64,000 nucleotides of DNA from Cyathus striatus (GCA_025738555.1 JAOVFP010000002.1:3472001-3536000); one strand, 5' to 3'; counted from the stretch's first letter, positions 21,748 through 32,502 are shown. Program-made: numbers and translations. Notes: generated from the letters alone by a model not told the origin.

Positions 21748-21849
21748 TAATGGAGAGAAAAGATAGTGGCATAAACTAGTCTACATTGACCATGGTGAAA
21801 TGGATAGGTAAGAATGGAAGAGAGAAGTAATACTATAATGATGATGTAA

Positions 21850-22740
21850 ATGTTACAGTTTTTCTTTATTTTCTTCTGTTTACATTTAGTTTACTTTGAC
21901 ATGTTTGGTACAACCATTGATACCAAACACCTTTACTTTTACACAGCTTTATTTATACTTTTGACTCATAATGACTTATTCTAAGTCATTGTTTATTTAC
22001 ATTTATCTTTCTCACATTTCTGACTTATTATGACTTACTTTATTTTCACACTTCTTTTACTGTGCCTTATTAATGCACAGCATTTACATACTTTCTTTGA
22101 CTCATACTATACTGTATCAATTTGAATGGTTTGGCACCCCTCAAAGAGCATGACAGGCCCAACCAGGCGGACATTTCATCAACTTGGGACATACAGTGTG
22201 ACACATGAAAAATTTCAGCATTTTTGTTGATGTGCATGTCATATCTCATAAAAATTTAGTGCACACATGTTAAATTGTGCAATAGCTTAGCTGTAATATG
22301 TGTCTAAACATGTTAAGAATCCAAAATTTAGATAGAAATCCCATGGAATTACTCGAATGATCCCAAGTTGGAGAATTTTAAAAATTTGTGACTGCTAAAC
22401 CTTTTGTCAGTTGCCTTCATGATGCATGACAAGCACCAAATTTTGGCATATCAGGAGGGTCTGTGATGTGTGACTGCTGAACTACTTGAATTGATACAGT
22501 ATCTATTATTAGTATGAACTAGTTTGTATTTAAACAGTAGGAACTTGGGCTGTAGAGCTCAAGCTTCAGCTTAAAGAAATACTACTTGATTCTTACTCAA
22601 CTTACACTTAAGTTTGTTCAACTTAAGTCCCTTAGTTTTGTAACAAGACTTCTTCAATACTGACTTAACTTGTTCTTTGAACTTGTTTCATCATGTGACT
22701 TTTGACTTGTATGATTTACGACCTTCAGGTAACTAAATCA
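21850..22740 (+). repeat. third copy of the 15.8-kb arm, split by a MITE
   Basis: The flanks match the 15780-16200 arm: the hairpin variant TTTGGTACAACCATTGATAC, the AATGCACAGCATT block, then GTAGAGCTCAAGCTTCAGCT. The copy is interrupted between GACTCATACTA and TCTATTATTAGTATG by the element at 22112-22499. Confidence 0.65.
22112..22499. mobile_element. 388-bp MITE with TA target duplication, copy 2
   Basis: The ends are CTGTATCAATTTGAATGG and, reversed, CTGTATCAATTCAAGTAG, with TA at 22110-22111 and 22500-22501. Its relation to copy 1 at 2537-2943 shows in the ends and in the following GCACCCCTC segment. The undisrupted arm at about 15950 reads across this point, which defines the insertion site. 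Confidence 0.8.
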
Positions 22741-23674
22741 TAACAGTAAAGCAGTCATAGGAGAAACTATGCATCCAAAGTACTCAAAGGAAAACCCAAC
22801 AGAACCTGGGTGTAAACCTGAGCAGGAACACCAGGAAGTGTAAACCCATAGTGGGTTGGGTTCAGGAATGGACCAGGTATATCTGTAGGTCATGTGGGTG
22901 CTTTCAGGAAGTTGGCACAACATAACTGGACACAGATATAACAGCCCATTATCTCAGTTAAAAATGTACATGTTTGGCTGTTTACTACATTTATATAGAT
23001 TTTACTGTGCCTTCTTTGACTACACATGTGTTTTATTCAGACCAGGTGCCTATTTTTCTACATATGTCCATTTTAGTGCATTTTTCTGATTTTTGAAAAA
23101 CTTGTTTTAAGGAAGGTAGAAGATCAGGTGTCACATCATGTCACACTGATGTAACATGTCACTTGTGTCCCGTCACATGACATACTTCTTAGAAGCTGTT
23201 ATGTGCCTGTCACGCTGGGTGTGACACTGTACAAGGGACTAATATGATCCGAAAACCTCAAAAACAGGAAAACATATACAGAAGCTTTATGTCTCATCCT
23301 TTTCTCTTGAAATTTTATATATATAATGTCTTATGTACTAAATACAAGACTGTGTAGTTAAATTCAATTACAGCAGACTGAATGTAATGTAAGTGTAAAA
23401 TCAATTTTCGGTGTACAAACGACCGGTTGATCTCAGTATTTCCCAGACGCTGACGCTTGCAAATCCCGATTTGGACGAGCGTCAACGGATGGGTAGCCGA
23501 GACTAGGTGTAAGGCTTGTTCAATAATGAAACGAATCCATCCGATTATGTAACATGGACCATTGCGTTGCTACTGTACAGTTTCTCAGCCACAGTGGCTG
23601 TGCCAGAGATTCGGCTGGCTGATTGCGCTCCCGTCGCTGTAGGGTCGCTGTTACTCGTTGTCTACGTTCTCGTC
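22741..23674. other. repeat-to-gene transition zone
   Basis: About 22740-22970 is an inverted copy of the 3600-3810 repeat. From roughly 23400 CpG reappears (CGACCGGTTGATC, GACGAGCGTCAACGG), marking entry into host sequence. The last 200 bases should contain the promoter and 5' leader of the eL29 gene. I see no separate gene. Confidence 0.5.
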
Positions 23675-24085
23675 ATGGCCAAGTCTAAGAAGTAAGTTCT
23701 ACTGAGTGCAGTCCGAATCCTTGCTGATATTCGTTCGTCTCCCAGCCATACCAATCACAATCAAAACAAGAAGGCCCACCGAAATGGTATTAAGAAGCCC
23801 GCGACTAACCGAACGCGCTCACTGAAAGGCGTAAGTGGTACTTTTACCTAGTTGCAGATATCTTTCTCTAATGCAGTATGCAGGTTGATGCTAAGGTTAG
23901 TTTTATATTTAATTACGACTGAAGGATTTAGTTGTTAACGGGCTGGTCAGTTCCGCCGAAACGCTCGATTCGCATTGGTTGGATCAGTATGTCACTTGTT
24001 AAATCTTTCCCCCCCAAGTACCTCTCTGACTTTGTATTTTTTACAGAGAAAAGCTCGCCTAGAGGAAAAGACTGCTGCATCATAA
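23675..24085 (+). CDS. RPL29: 60S ribosomal protein eL29
   Basis: Five coding exons: 23675-23691, 23746-23830, 23884-23895, 23951-23986 and 24047-24085, giving 62 residues. The start [20 protein letters not shown] carries the diagnostic eL29 signature. It is followed by [21 protein letters not shown] and a basic tail. The protein is a small, highly basic component of the large subunit near the peptidyl transferase and exit region. The third exon is only 12 nt (VDAK). Without it, or with the alternative acceptor just upstream at 23877, the frame closes, so the micro-exon is required. The gene is the first host gene after the transposon block. Confidence 0.93.
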
Positions 24086-24423
24086 ACATTTTACTCGAGT
24101 TGTGATTGGGTGCGGGAGGAGAGCCTAAGTAGTTCATCACATCGAATTGGCTCGATGTCATTTAAATCTGTAGATACATATCATCACGCCATGACTATGG
24201 GATAAGTATGGCCTGAATCCAATGAAAAACATCTGACCCAGAGAAAACAAGACGTGAGATATAGAGAGTCTGTCTTCATTTGTAGTCCACTGAATAACGT
24301 GGTTGCGCTCTCAGTATTCCGTCTTCAGATTTTAATCCTTCTATATATATGCTAAACAACAGCAAATTGGACTTCGATTCCTATTTTTGTTCAGTGTCCA
24401 CTCCTTTCAGCTCTAACTTTACA
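24086..24423. promoter_or_regulatory. eL29-TSR2 spacer with TATA-like site
   Basis: A spacer of 338 bases between two tandem genes. CTATATATATG at about 24341-24351 is a good TATA-like sequence about 75 bases before the TSR2 start. Nothing else is recognised. Confidence 0.4.
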
Positions 24424-24972
24424 ATGAGTAACGCACTTCCTGCGTCCACTATTCTCTTTGCGCGTGGGGTCATCGCTCGTCTCTCCATATGGTCGACCCT
24501 TCAGGTCGCTATCCAAGAAGGCTGGGGAGGCCCGGGGGGGATTGTAAAGCGCACATGGCTAGCCTCTGAAGTCGTCGATGCATTCGAAGAATCTCCTTTA
24601 CCAGATGATCAATACATAGAGGAGCTTCTTCTACAAGTGATGGTAGACGAATTTGAGGCGGTGTTAGAAGACGGAAGCGCAGAAAGCGTTGCGAAGGATA
24701 TCATAACAATGTGGAATCAAACGAAGGAGGGTAATGCAGATATGGTCGACAAGTTCGAGAAAATGAGCGAGAAAGTCAGAGGGAAGAATGTGGCAGTACA
24801 GATCGAGAGTGATGACGATGAATGGGAAAGCGAGGAGGATGGCGATAGCGATGATGTAGAAGAAGACGCACCACAGCTCATGGAACCTCAAGAAGCGAAA
24901 CCCAAAAGCGAACCAGTCGTGGATGAAGACGGATTTACACTAGTACAAGGAAAAGGAAAAGGACGGAGATGA
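24424..24972 (+). CDS. TSR2: pre-rRNA-processing protein TSR2
   Basis: A single exon of 182 residues beginning MSNALPASTILFARGV. The N-terminal two thirds match the TSR2 family: LFARGVIARL, a W-rich EGWGG segment, and a LLLQVMVDEFEAVLEDGSA core at about residues 73-95. An acidic stretch rich in Asp/Glu (about 125-160) and a short basic end follow. In yeast TSR2 binds newly made eS26 and carries it to the nucleus for 40S maturation. The start was chosen at the ATG directly before the conserved block. A frame-compatible codon upstream at 24349 lacks conserved sequence. Confidence 0.9.
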   Translation: MSNALPASTILFARGVIARLSIWSTLQVAIQEGWGGPGGIVKRTWLASEVVDAFEESPLPDDQYIEELLLQVMVDEFEAVLEDGSAESVAKDIITMWNQTKEGNADMVDKFEKMSEKVRGKNVAVQIESDDDEWESEEDGDSDDVEEDAPQLMEPQEAKPKSEPVVDEDGFTLVQGKGKGRR

Positions 24973-25037
24973 GGAAATGGAATAAGGATGGCTATACACG
25001 AAGTTTCATTTGTTTATACACACACTTCCTCTGCTCA

Positions 25038-25370
25038 TCATGAACGAATGGCCTCCAACGTCTCCATCGACGTTACACTGTTCCCCCTGATGACCTACGA
25101 GAGAAGATAAGCACACGACGGTCGAAAGAGGGAGATGTACGCACAACGGTGCCAATGGGATGTTTCTGAGCGGGAGTGGTTTCTTCGATGGCGTCGTCGA
25201 TGACAAGGTTTAAGAAAAGATCATATCCACGCAGTGTACCGCTGACTTTCCTACCGCCCTGGAGGTGAACGAACAGCTTTTTGTCCATGAACTGCAGATA
25301 ATGAGTATAAAATTACAAGGGAAAGAAACGAGTGAACCTTTTTGAGCTCTGGCTGGGATGCTTTTGACAT
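25038..25370 (-). CDS. small nuclear ribonucleoprotein G (SmG)
   Basis: Three exons (25370-25338, 25291-25145, 25094-25038) encode 78 residues. MSKASQPELKKFMDKKL is the classic SmG start. The Sm1 motif is HLQGGRKVSGTLRGYDLFLN and the Sm2 motif is IGTVVIRGNSV near the C-terminus. SmG is one of seven subunits of the Sm ring on U1, U2, U4 and U5 snRNAs. The first intron uses a GTTCAC donor, weaker than the usual GTRNGT. The gene is head-to-head with the RGG-protein gene. Confidence 0.93.
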
Positions 25371-25676
25371 GGTGGATGAGGGGAAGGGTGGAAGAGATTA
25401 GAGCAGGAATGAGGATTAGTTGAACGTAGTCAGGAATGAGGACGGAGGTGATTTGATTTGGCTCTATTTGGCTCAGTTCTTGTTCACCCATTCCCCACTC
25501 ACTAAACTAATAACTATAGCCCTACGACTTATCTTCCAATTCTACTCTTTCTTTCTCTCATTCTGTCCGTCCCTTTCTTCTGCTCTGCGTCCTCAAGTAT
25601 ATGTCCTCTCACCCGCCATCGTCTATTCTACCGCTAATGTCTGCTTCAGATTCTTCTACCTTCCTCTTCCTTCTCC
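25371..25676. promoter_or_regulatory. bidirectional promoter, SmG / RGG protein
   Basis: 306 bases separate the two start codons. The right half is strongly pyrimidine-rich on the plus strand (TCTTTCTTTCTC, CCTTCCTCTTCC), typical of fungal core promoters with CT-rich initiator regions. Confidence 0.45.
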
Positions 25677-27349
25677 ATGACTACTCCCTCGTCCACTGAC
25701 TCCCCTCGCTGGGGTAGGAATGGCGCCCCTGGCGCTGCTTTTAGCGGTCTCGGTAGAGGTAGAGGCCGACCATCTGGCAGGGGCAGGGGCGGTAAGTCCG
25801 CCAGGGCCACGGGCACCGTAGCTCGCGACACGATCGACATCGATGCGAAACAAGCATCTTCTGCGGAGAAGCCTCCATCTAGTACCAAACCTCACTCTAT
25901 ACCCCAGCCCAAAGTTAATTCTGCCAACGTCCCAAAATCAAAGCCTCCACCTCGCCACGCACCTAGAAATTTAAATGCGTCGGTCCATCCCACTACCACT
26001 ACCTCCAAGGAAGCTCCTGCCACGCCATCGACTGCCTCCAGGCCATCCAATCGTCGTCGACGCTCTCATGCAGCCAAGCCGGTCCCCAATCCACAACAAA
26101 AACAACCCAATTTCGAAGATACTAACTTAAAACGCTCGCAAAAATCCTCCGTTAGCGTCACGCCTCACACAGGTCCTGCCAAGGACCTACCGCCCCACTT
26201 AACAAGCACAACTGATATACGTCACAATATCGATATATTGGTCGAACGAGTACGGGCAGTTGCAATGTCAGACAATCGACCTTCAACTCCTGGGAGTCAT
26301 ATTGATTGGGCTGGCGATGACGATGACAGTCTCCCTGACTTGGATGACTGGGGAATTGTTACCAATCTGCAGCCCTCTACGAAAAAAGACGTGATATCTC
26401 CAATACTGATGGATGGCCTAAAACCTCTTCCTGAGCCTGGCGATAAGTTTTCAAGCCCGCTGATTGCTCGGTCAAGTACATCTACAGGGGTACATACTCC
26501 ATCTACGTCTCATTCAGGTCCTGAAAAATCCCCAACAAACTTGCAGACAAATCCCATCAATGACGCAAGAGAGGAGCCGACCTATGCTCCTAACACGGAC
26601 CGACAACTAACTGAATCTTCTCATATTGTTGCGGAAATTGAAGCACATAATTTTCAGCCTATTGTGAAGCCGCTTCATCCCTCCTTACCTCGCAAGCCTG
26701 TTGCAGCTCCCATCGTAAATTTGGCTTCCCGAGATGGCGCGATCCCAATGCGACCACCGGTGTCTGGAAAGGGTGTGGTTATAACAGTGCGTTTGATTGC
26801 ATTTACTTCTGATTTATATTTGAATCCACAACTATCCCAAAGGAACCAAGCGATGATCACTTCATTCCAGATTCCAATTCGAACTCTCTTGCCGAAGAGA
26901 GAGGTGTCGATGATGTTGTTACACCTTCCATTTATGCACCACGCGCAGGAAACCTCTCTAAGCCCAGTTTTATTGATGAAATTCATAATTTAGAAGAGGG
27001 CCTTTCTGCCTCTATACATGCTCCATCTAAGAGTAACGTGCCTACTTTAGAGTCGAAGTTTAGCCAAGAGCCTACCTTTTCACATACAAGGGCACATACG
27101 GTGGGTCGATTTTCTCGGGGTAGCCCAGCGGAGAATGGACGGTTTATTCGTTCCGGACAATCAACACCTAGAGGAGGGAATATGGGTGGGTTCCATTCAC
27201 GGACCCATTCTACACCACCCACAGGCACCCAAAGAACACATACATCCCGACCAGTTATCACTGGAGATGCAATTTCAAGGCTTGCGAGAACCATTGGTAG
27301 TGCAAGTAACTCCCCTCCGAAGCCTGCCGCAGTTGCTTCTGGAGAATAG
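25677..27349 (+). CDS. unknown RGG-box, low-complexity protein
   Basis: Two exons (25677-26786 and 26843-27349) give 538 residues, phase-consistent across a 56-nt intron. Residues about 24-42 form an RG-rich box (GLGRGRGRPSGRGRGGKS). The remainder is low in order: Pro/Ser/Thr-rich, with an acidic DDDDSLPDLDDWG patch near 215-228 and another Arg/Gly/Ser-rich stretch before the C-terminal RPVITGDAISRLARTIGSA. RG boxes commonly bind RNA or are arginine-methylated. Beyond that I recognise no family. Its divergent partner is SmG, which hints at, but does not prove, an RNA-related role. Confidence 0.8.
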
Positions 27350-27730
27350 TTGCTCATACACTACTTTCTTGCATACATACCCTTTTTCTTCTCTCTTTTC
27401 GACATTGGTATCGGCTCGTATTTGGAATTTATATACTTCATTGTATAATATCAGTTGCGAGAATATGAACGAGTCACTTCAATTATCTATTGAACCATTC
27501 AATCCGACATCCTAAGGTTTGATCATCGTGAGCGTAATCCTGTATGACATCTACTCATATATTCTATAGCAAGTTCAAGTTTTTCTACAATTTACATCTA
27601 AGACCTTATTTTTCATTGTAGCCAGTAATATATAAGCATCAGGATTGCCAGGTATTGAGTCGAGGTACAGAACTAGTAAAAGAACAGTAGTTACTGAATC
27701 TGGGAGAAGCATGAAATAGACAGTCTGATA
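27350..27730. other. convergent 3' spacer
   Basis: 381 bases between the ends of the RGG gene and the RNPS1 gene, AT-rich, presumably both 3' untranslated regions. No other feature seen. Confidence 0.5.
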
Positions 27731-28660
27731 TTATGAAACCCTTGGTGACCTGGACCTGCTGTCTCGAATATCATCCCTGCTGTAGCTCCTCCTTCCCTTG
27801 CTAACTGAACGAGAGCGACTTTTGCTGCGACTGTACCTTGAATATGAAGAGTAGGACATTGACCGAGATCGAGAACGAGAACGAGACCGGGACCGGGAGA
27901 GTGATCGAGAACGGGAGCGACTTGAACGTACAGAATAACTGCGAGACCTGGACCTGCGACCACGTCCATAGCCTCCACGAGTATAGCTGGGTGAGCGTCT
28001 TCTTGGACCAAGTCCTGGACCACGTCGAACTGGAGATCTGGAGCGGGAACGGCTGCGTGAACGAACGGGTCTATAGGTATCTCTTCCAGGAAGGACCCTA
28101 CGACCAAATCCACGACCACGATACGAGTCACGTGGTGGAGGATATCTGCCTCCTCTCTTGTATGCAACTGGCGGCGAGCGTGAGCGGGAACGAGTGCGAG
28201 AGTGAGACCGGGAAAATGAACGTGGTCGGCCATTGCGTATAGGACGGCGTGGTGAACGGGATCTGGAGCGGACGGGCAAGTCAGACAGCTCGACCTTTAG
28301 TATGGCTCCATCTAATTGGCCACCATCCATATGAGAAGCGGCTCTGTGAGCTGAAGGTGAGTCTGTGTACTCCAATGCTGCCTTTCCTCGGTTCTGGCCG
28401 GCTGAACGATAGAGGTGAATAACACAACGGTACAGAAAGGTCGAGTACTTACACTTCCCAAAGACCGGCAAGTCAATTTTCGTGATTTCGCCATAGAAAC
28501 CAAAGATAGTGCGTAGATGGGAATCGACAACGTTGCGGGTGAGGTTTGTGACAATGACAACTTTTGCGTCTGGTTTGTCGTCAATGGGTTTTGCAGAATC
28601 GACGTCCATGTCCACATCTCTTAAGGGGCGCGGAGAAATAGATCTTCCTCTGGGGGACAT
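27731..28660 (-). CDS. RNPS1-like SR protein
   Basis: Two exons (28660-28453 and 28401-27731) with a GTAAGT donor encode 292 residues. An RRM spans about residues 33-112: VVIVTNLTRNV.. as RNP2, GKAALEY as the RNP1 region, and the family hallmark SHMDGGQLDGA. The rest is an Arg/Ser-rich tail with long RSRSRS runs. RNPS1 is an exon-junction and ASAP complex component that couples splicing to surveillance. Start 28660 was chosen because MSPRGRSISPRP begins the RS-like N-terminus. A longer upstream frame has no support. Confidence 0.85.
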   Translation of the reverse strand: MSPRGRSISPRPLRDVDMDVDSAKPIDDKPDAKVVIVTNLTRNVVDSHLRTIFGFYGEITKIDLPVFGKCKYSTFLYRCVIHLYRSAGQNRGKAALEYTDSPSAHRAASHMDGGQLDGAILKVELSDLPVRSRSRSPRRPIRNGRPRSFSRSHSRTRSRSRSPPVAYKRGGRYPPPRDSYRGRGFGRRVLPGRDTYRPVRSRSRSRSRSPVRRGPGLGPRRRSPSYTRGGYGRGRRSRSRSYSVRSSRSRSRSLSRSRSRSRSRSRSMSYSSYSRYSRSKSRSRSVSKGRRSYSRDDIRDSRSRSPRVS

Positions 28661-28990
28661 TGTGAGTCTCGAGGAGGCGTCACTGAGATTTGAGCAGGGC
28701 AAGAACAGGGAGCAAGTCTTTGGCCACTGACAGGGAGCGTGAGCAACACCTTGTGACAAGTGTGACAAACACGTCACATTATGTTCCAAGGCTTAAAATT
28801 AAAGTGCACTGAGTGCATTCACGCAACCAGGCACTCTTTCAACTCTACAACAACAATATATTGTCTTGTCTATATTATTTAATAAAATTTGCAGGCAGAC
28901 GAGGGCACAAGAGAAAAAGGAGCATGACACGCTTGCAGGATCTATGTGCTGTATTTTACACCTGATGAATACGTCTGTACGTGTCTACTT
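28661..28990. other. RNPS1-QCR9 spacer
   Basis: 330 bases between two minus-strand genes holding the RNPS1 promoter and the QCR9 3' end. A GTGACAAGTGTGACAAACACG direct repeat sits near 28752-28772. No gene seen. Confidence 0.4.
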
Positions 28991-29343
28991 CTAGGCCTCA
29001 TCTTGGATGTATTTGTGGCGAATATCCTTCCATTGTTTCTGAGGGTGGGACAGAACGTGAGGCCTCGTAGAAAATGCAATCGAAGGAATCACGCACGCCC
29101 TTGTTCCAGCGATCATAGAAAGCGGTAACACCAAGGTCAAAACCAATGCTAAATGCGAATGCTCCCGCAAAGATGGATCCAACGAATACGCCTAACAACA
29201 CAGTTTAGTGGTTGAGCGGAACGGAGTAATGGTTGGGCATACTGTTGCGTTTGAAGAACGTATTGTATACGGTGGAAGCGAACTGGGCAGTAGAAATACG
29301 TCAGACAGTGTGTAGAAGACGGACTGGGGGACCTTACAGCCAT
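28991..29343 (-). CDS. QCR9: cytochrome bc1 complex subunit 9
   Basis: Four exons (29343-29338, 29282-29243, 29191-29097, 29038-28991) encode 62 residues. After MA, STVYNTFFKRN leads into a single membrane helix, VFVGSIFAGAFAFSIGFDLG, then a WNKGKQWKDI tail. This matches yeast Qcr9 in length and layout. The protein sits in the inner mitochondrial membrane at the edge of complex III, near the Rieske protein. The first coding exon is only 6 nt (ATG GCT). The gene is divergent from mitochondrial uS11, so two mitochondrial proteins share one promoter. Confidence 0.92.
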
Positions 29344-29576
29344 GATGATGGGAAGGGGGAGATGCTGGTGGATGTTGAAGACGACGAGGATGTGTCCGCC
29401 GTTTCCGATGGATTCCGTGACGCGTGACCGCTTCAAATTAGGATTATTGAAATACTTATACTTATTCGAAATTCGTGGAAATTTCAGGCAGCGCGTCTTG
29501 CCTTTTCAAATTCAACGCTGTCCTCTTCGACGCCTTTCTTCTGCTCGCCGTCCTCCTCCTCCTCCTTCCTCCCGCC

Positions 29577-30272
29577 ATGCTTGCCGTGTTCAGGCCTGCC
29601 TTAAGACTCTCCCAGACTCTGCCCCTCTCTTCTATTACCAAATCCTATATACCCGCAAGATCCAATTCCACTAGTCCCGATGCTTTGGGTTCATTGGTTG
29701 CCTCACTTACTCAGACCAACGAACTCCCTCCACAGCCTGGTCCAGATGGTTATCCCCCATCAAGCACCTTGAACCCTCGAACCGGAAACAATTGGAAACA
29801 CATACTAAAACCGTTCGAGAAGCCGGTTTACCATTTACATTGCATGGCTACCATGAACAACTCGATTGTAGCCTTCACTAAACCTGACGGATCACCCATG
29901 TACACATTGTCCGGAGGTATGTGTGGATTCAAAGGTGCGAATCGCTCCAGCTTCGAAGCAGGATATCAATGCGCGGTCAGGATGTTCAAATTGATTGAAA
30001 ACCTGAATAAATCAGAGAAAGAGACACAAAAGAAACATGGGAAGAAAGAGAGGAGAGATGAACCGGAAAAACAGGAGGGAGATGAACGGCTGAAGGGCAG
30101 TGCGTTTGGAATTGAAGTCATCTTCAAGGGCTTCGGAAAAGGACGGGATGCCTTCAGGACCGCAATTTTGGCAGGAGAAGGCGAATATATTAGACCGCTC
30201 ATAGTTTCTGTTGGAGACCGCACGGCAATAAAGATCGGGGGTACAAGAGCAAAGAAGACGAGACGATCATAG
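29577..30272 (+). CDS. mitochondrial ribosomal protein uS11m
   Basis: A single exon of 231 residues. The start MLAVFRPALRLSQTL is a typical Arg-containing mitochondrial targeting leader. The same frame extends upstream without an ATG of merit. The uS11 core is clear: HCMATMNNSIVAFTK, GGMCGFKGANRSSFEAG, then IEVIFKGFGKGRDAF and PLIVSVGDRTAIKIGG, ending TRAKKTRRS. A Lys/Glu-rich insert (about 142-170) splits the domain. It is part of the platform of the mitochondrial small subunit. It pairs head-to-head with QCR9, 233 bases apart. Confidence 0.92.
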   Translation: MLAVFRPALRLSQTLPLSSITKSYIPARSNSTSPDALGSLVASLTQTNELPPQPGPDGYPPSSTLNPRTGNNWKHILKPFEKPVYHLHCMATMNNSIVAFTKPDGSPMYTLSGGMCGFKGANRSSFEAGYQCAVRMFKLIENLNKSEKETQKKHGKKERRDEPEKQEGDERLKGSAFGIEVIFKGFGKGRDAFRTAILAGEGEYIRPLIVSVGDRTAIKIGGTRAKKTRRS

Positions 30273-30472
30273 TTTCATTGGTACGTGCTTTATACCTTAC
30301 TCCCGTTCATGAAATTATAAATATATTATTCCAGTCTTCCTAGTCGATTTTAGACATTATTTAGGCTATGTGCATTCATTGCTATAATGCTGGACAATCC
30401 ACGTTATTGATAGTGAAACATTTGACTCTTTATCGCATTATTCATTACAATCGGGTAGATATATCCGCACAT

Positions 30473-31227
30473 CTAAGCGTTCAGGTCAAAAATCGGGTCA
30501 CTGGCATATTTATGGTATCCTGGACGCTCTAGAGATTTTAATGCTACTCGTTTATCGGTTTCTATGTCGTCTATCAACGCCTCTGCAGAAGATGGTCAAT
30601 AAATGATTAAAAGACCCGAGGACCTCACCTCTGGAAGTATAATCTAGTTCCGGGCGAATGTACCCAAGTACAAGAGCCTTCATTTCATGCCCATAGAAAT
30701 CATTTTCAAATTGGTGCATAATATGGATTTCCTTTTACAATGATGAGATATGAATGCTTCACAGGAGCAATTGAACTCACTGCAGTCAATCGCTTGTTCT
30801 TATAGAACGGATTCCAGCCGAGGCTCATAACCATGGGTAGGACCTTAATATCTTCTGGCTTGAATTTGGATGCTTCCTCTTTAGGGGGGATGACTTGAGC
30901 ATATCCATAATATACGCCGGTCTTGGTGACGGAGCTCATAGATTCGATGGATGCATCGGGCAGATTAGCTAGATAGGGAAGCGAAGACAAACTGAGATTG
31001 TTTCATGTTGTAGTTTAAAGCAGCCTACCGGTGGGACATCCAAGATCCTTTCCACCTCGCCCAAAACCCCTTTGGACAGGCCCAGCGAGTGGGATTGGAA
31101 AAGGTGGTTCGGGTACGTCAGGGCCGGCTATATCTGGGCGGTCGGCACGAAAGACTTGAGAATGAAAAGGAGCTGGGGGGCGGTCCTGCTCTGGTTGGGC
31201 AGCGATTTGAGCAGCGGTAGGAGGCAT
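30473..31227 (-). CDS. FMN1: riboflavin kinase
   Basis: Four exons (31227-31029, 30968-30781, 30731-30629, 30582-30473) give 199 residues. [15 protein letters not shown] contains the family's G.PTAN motif, here built across the first intron. [17 protein letters not shown] and [12 protein letters not shown] follow, then [19 protein letters not shown]. The enzyme phosphorylates riboflavin to FMN. The intron after LTA begins GTGAGT, and skipping it would end the frame early at PYYAPI. Head-to-head with TAF8 (186 bases). Confidence 0.93.
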
Positions 31228-31413
31228 TAGAGGAGTATAAATACGGGACAGTCGTATCGAATGATTGGTAAAAGGAGCGGGGAAGGAGAGAGGAAGGATG
31301 GAAAGATGGATGGAAAGATGGAAAGAAAGGGATAGTCTATAGATAGGGAGAGACGAGTGTGGCATGTGAAGATTTGTAGTCATCAATCGTACTTTTATTC
31401 TTACCACCACGAC

Positions 31414-32423
31414 ATGTATCAGCAGCCCCAGCGCGTCAGCGACCCTGTCAATGCCTATTCTCCCTATCCCTCTACCAACCACTATCCGAACCAGTATCCC
31501 GCCCAAGCCACCTCAAGCCAGTCAGCTCTACCTTTTACCTTCCCCTCATTTCCACACCAGCCCCAGCCCCCACTCAAGCAAGACCCTATACCACCACTGC
31601 CCGTCGAACCAGCAATTACACCTGACATCGCATCCGCCACCCTCAGGCGCCTTATTTTCGCAGAACTGAGCTATGCAGGCTTCAAGTCTGCAGACCAGCC
31701 TGCAGTGCAGAGATTCGAACTTGAAGTTGCCGCGTGTAAGCTACAAACTCCCATTCTTTCCTCCTCTGCTGCTGCTGCTCACCATTCTGCAGTTGTCCAA
31801 CAGCTGTTTGAACGCGCTCATGAATACGCAAATTTAGCAAACAGAGCCGGTGCTATCCCCTCAGATGTGGTTCTCGCTTGCGAAGACTCGTCCATTACCC
31901 CGAAAGACCTTCACTCGATAAGGACCAGGGCTACCAGAAAGAGAAAGCGTATGCTAATAACCTGCTTCTCCTTTCGTTATTCTCACCCGTTCTATAGGTT
32001 CTATTCATCTTACACCTGCGTTGCCTGAGCTGCTTCCGCCCACATCGCGGTCTCCCTCTCCAGAACTTTTGCCTTCAGACGACGATGACGCCCCACCAGC
32101 TGTACCTGTTACATTACGAGGGCTCCCTGCCTATTTTCCCACTTTGCCACCAAAGCACACGTACCTACGAACACCGGTATGCTGTTTCATCTAATTACCG
32201 TATTCCTCATCTGATCGTTTCACAGGTTTCACCTCCGAAGAAAGCTGCGCTTCCTTCTCTTGAGAAGAAACTCAAAACAGCAGGTTTGGTGCAAGAATCT
32301 CTTCAAAACCTCCTGCTAGCTACGGAAGAAAATACCGATCGAGAGGATGGTGAACTACTAGGTCACATTGTTAACTGGGAGACAGGTATCCATCCAAGGA
32401 AACGATGGCGAGTGAAATCATGA
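31414..32423 (+). CDS. TAF8: TFIID subunit TAF8
   Basis: Three exons (31414-31948, 31998-32176, 32226-32423) encode 303 residues. A Pro/Gln-rich N-terminus precedes a histone-fold region (about 70-165: [14 protein letters not shown].. through [20 protein letters not shown]). The TAF8 C-terminal signature [18 protein letters not shown] falls at about 221-238 across exon 2, and a Lys-rich tail follows. TAF8 heterodimerises with TAF10 and helps assemble TFIID. An ATG 57 bases further upstream does not exist in frame, and MYQQPQRV is the natural start. Confidence 0.87.
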
Positions 32424-32502
32424 TTGCATGGCATTATGTGATTGTATATTATGATTTGTATATATGGCTATCTACAAAGTGTGTAAAGACTACTTGGCGT
32501 CT

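Noticed and set aside
1..23400. CRISPR-like arrays or phage features
   Set aside because: Repeats are minisatellites or transposon ends without regular spacers, and the window is eukaryotic.
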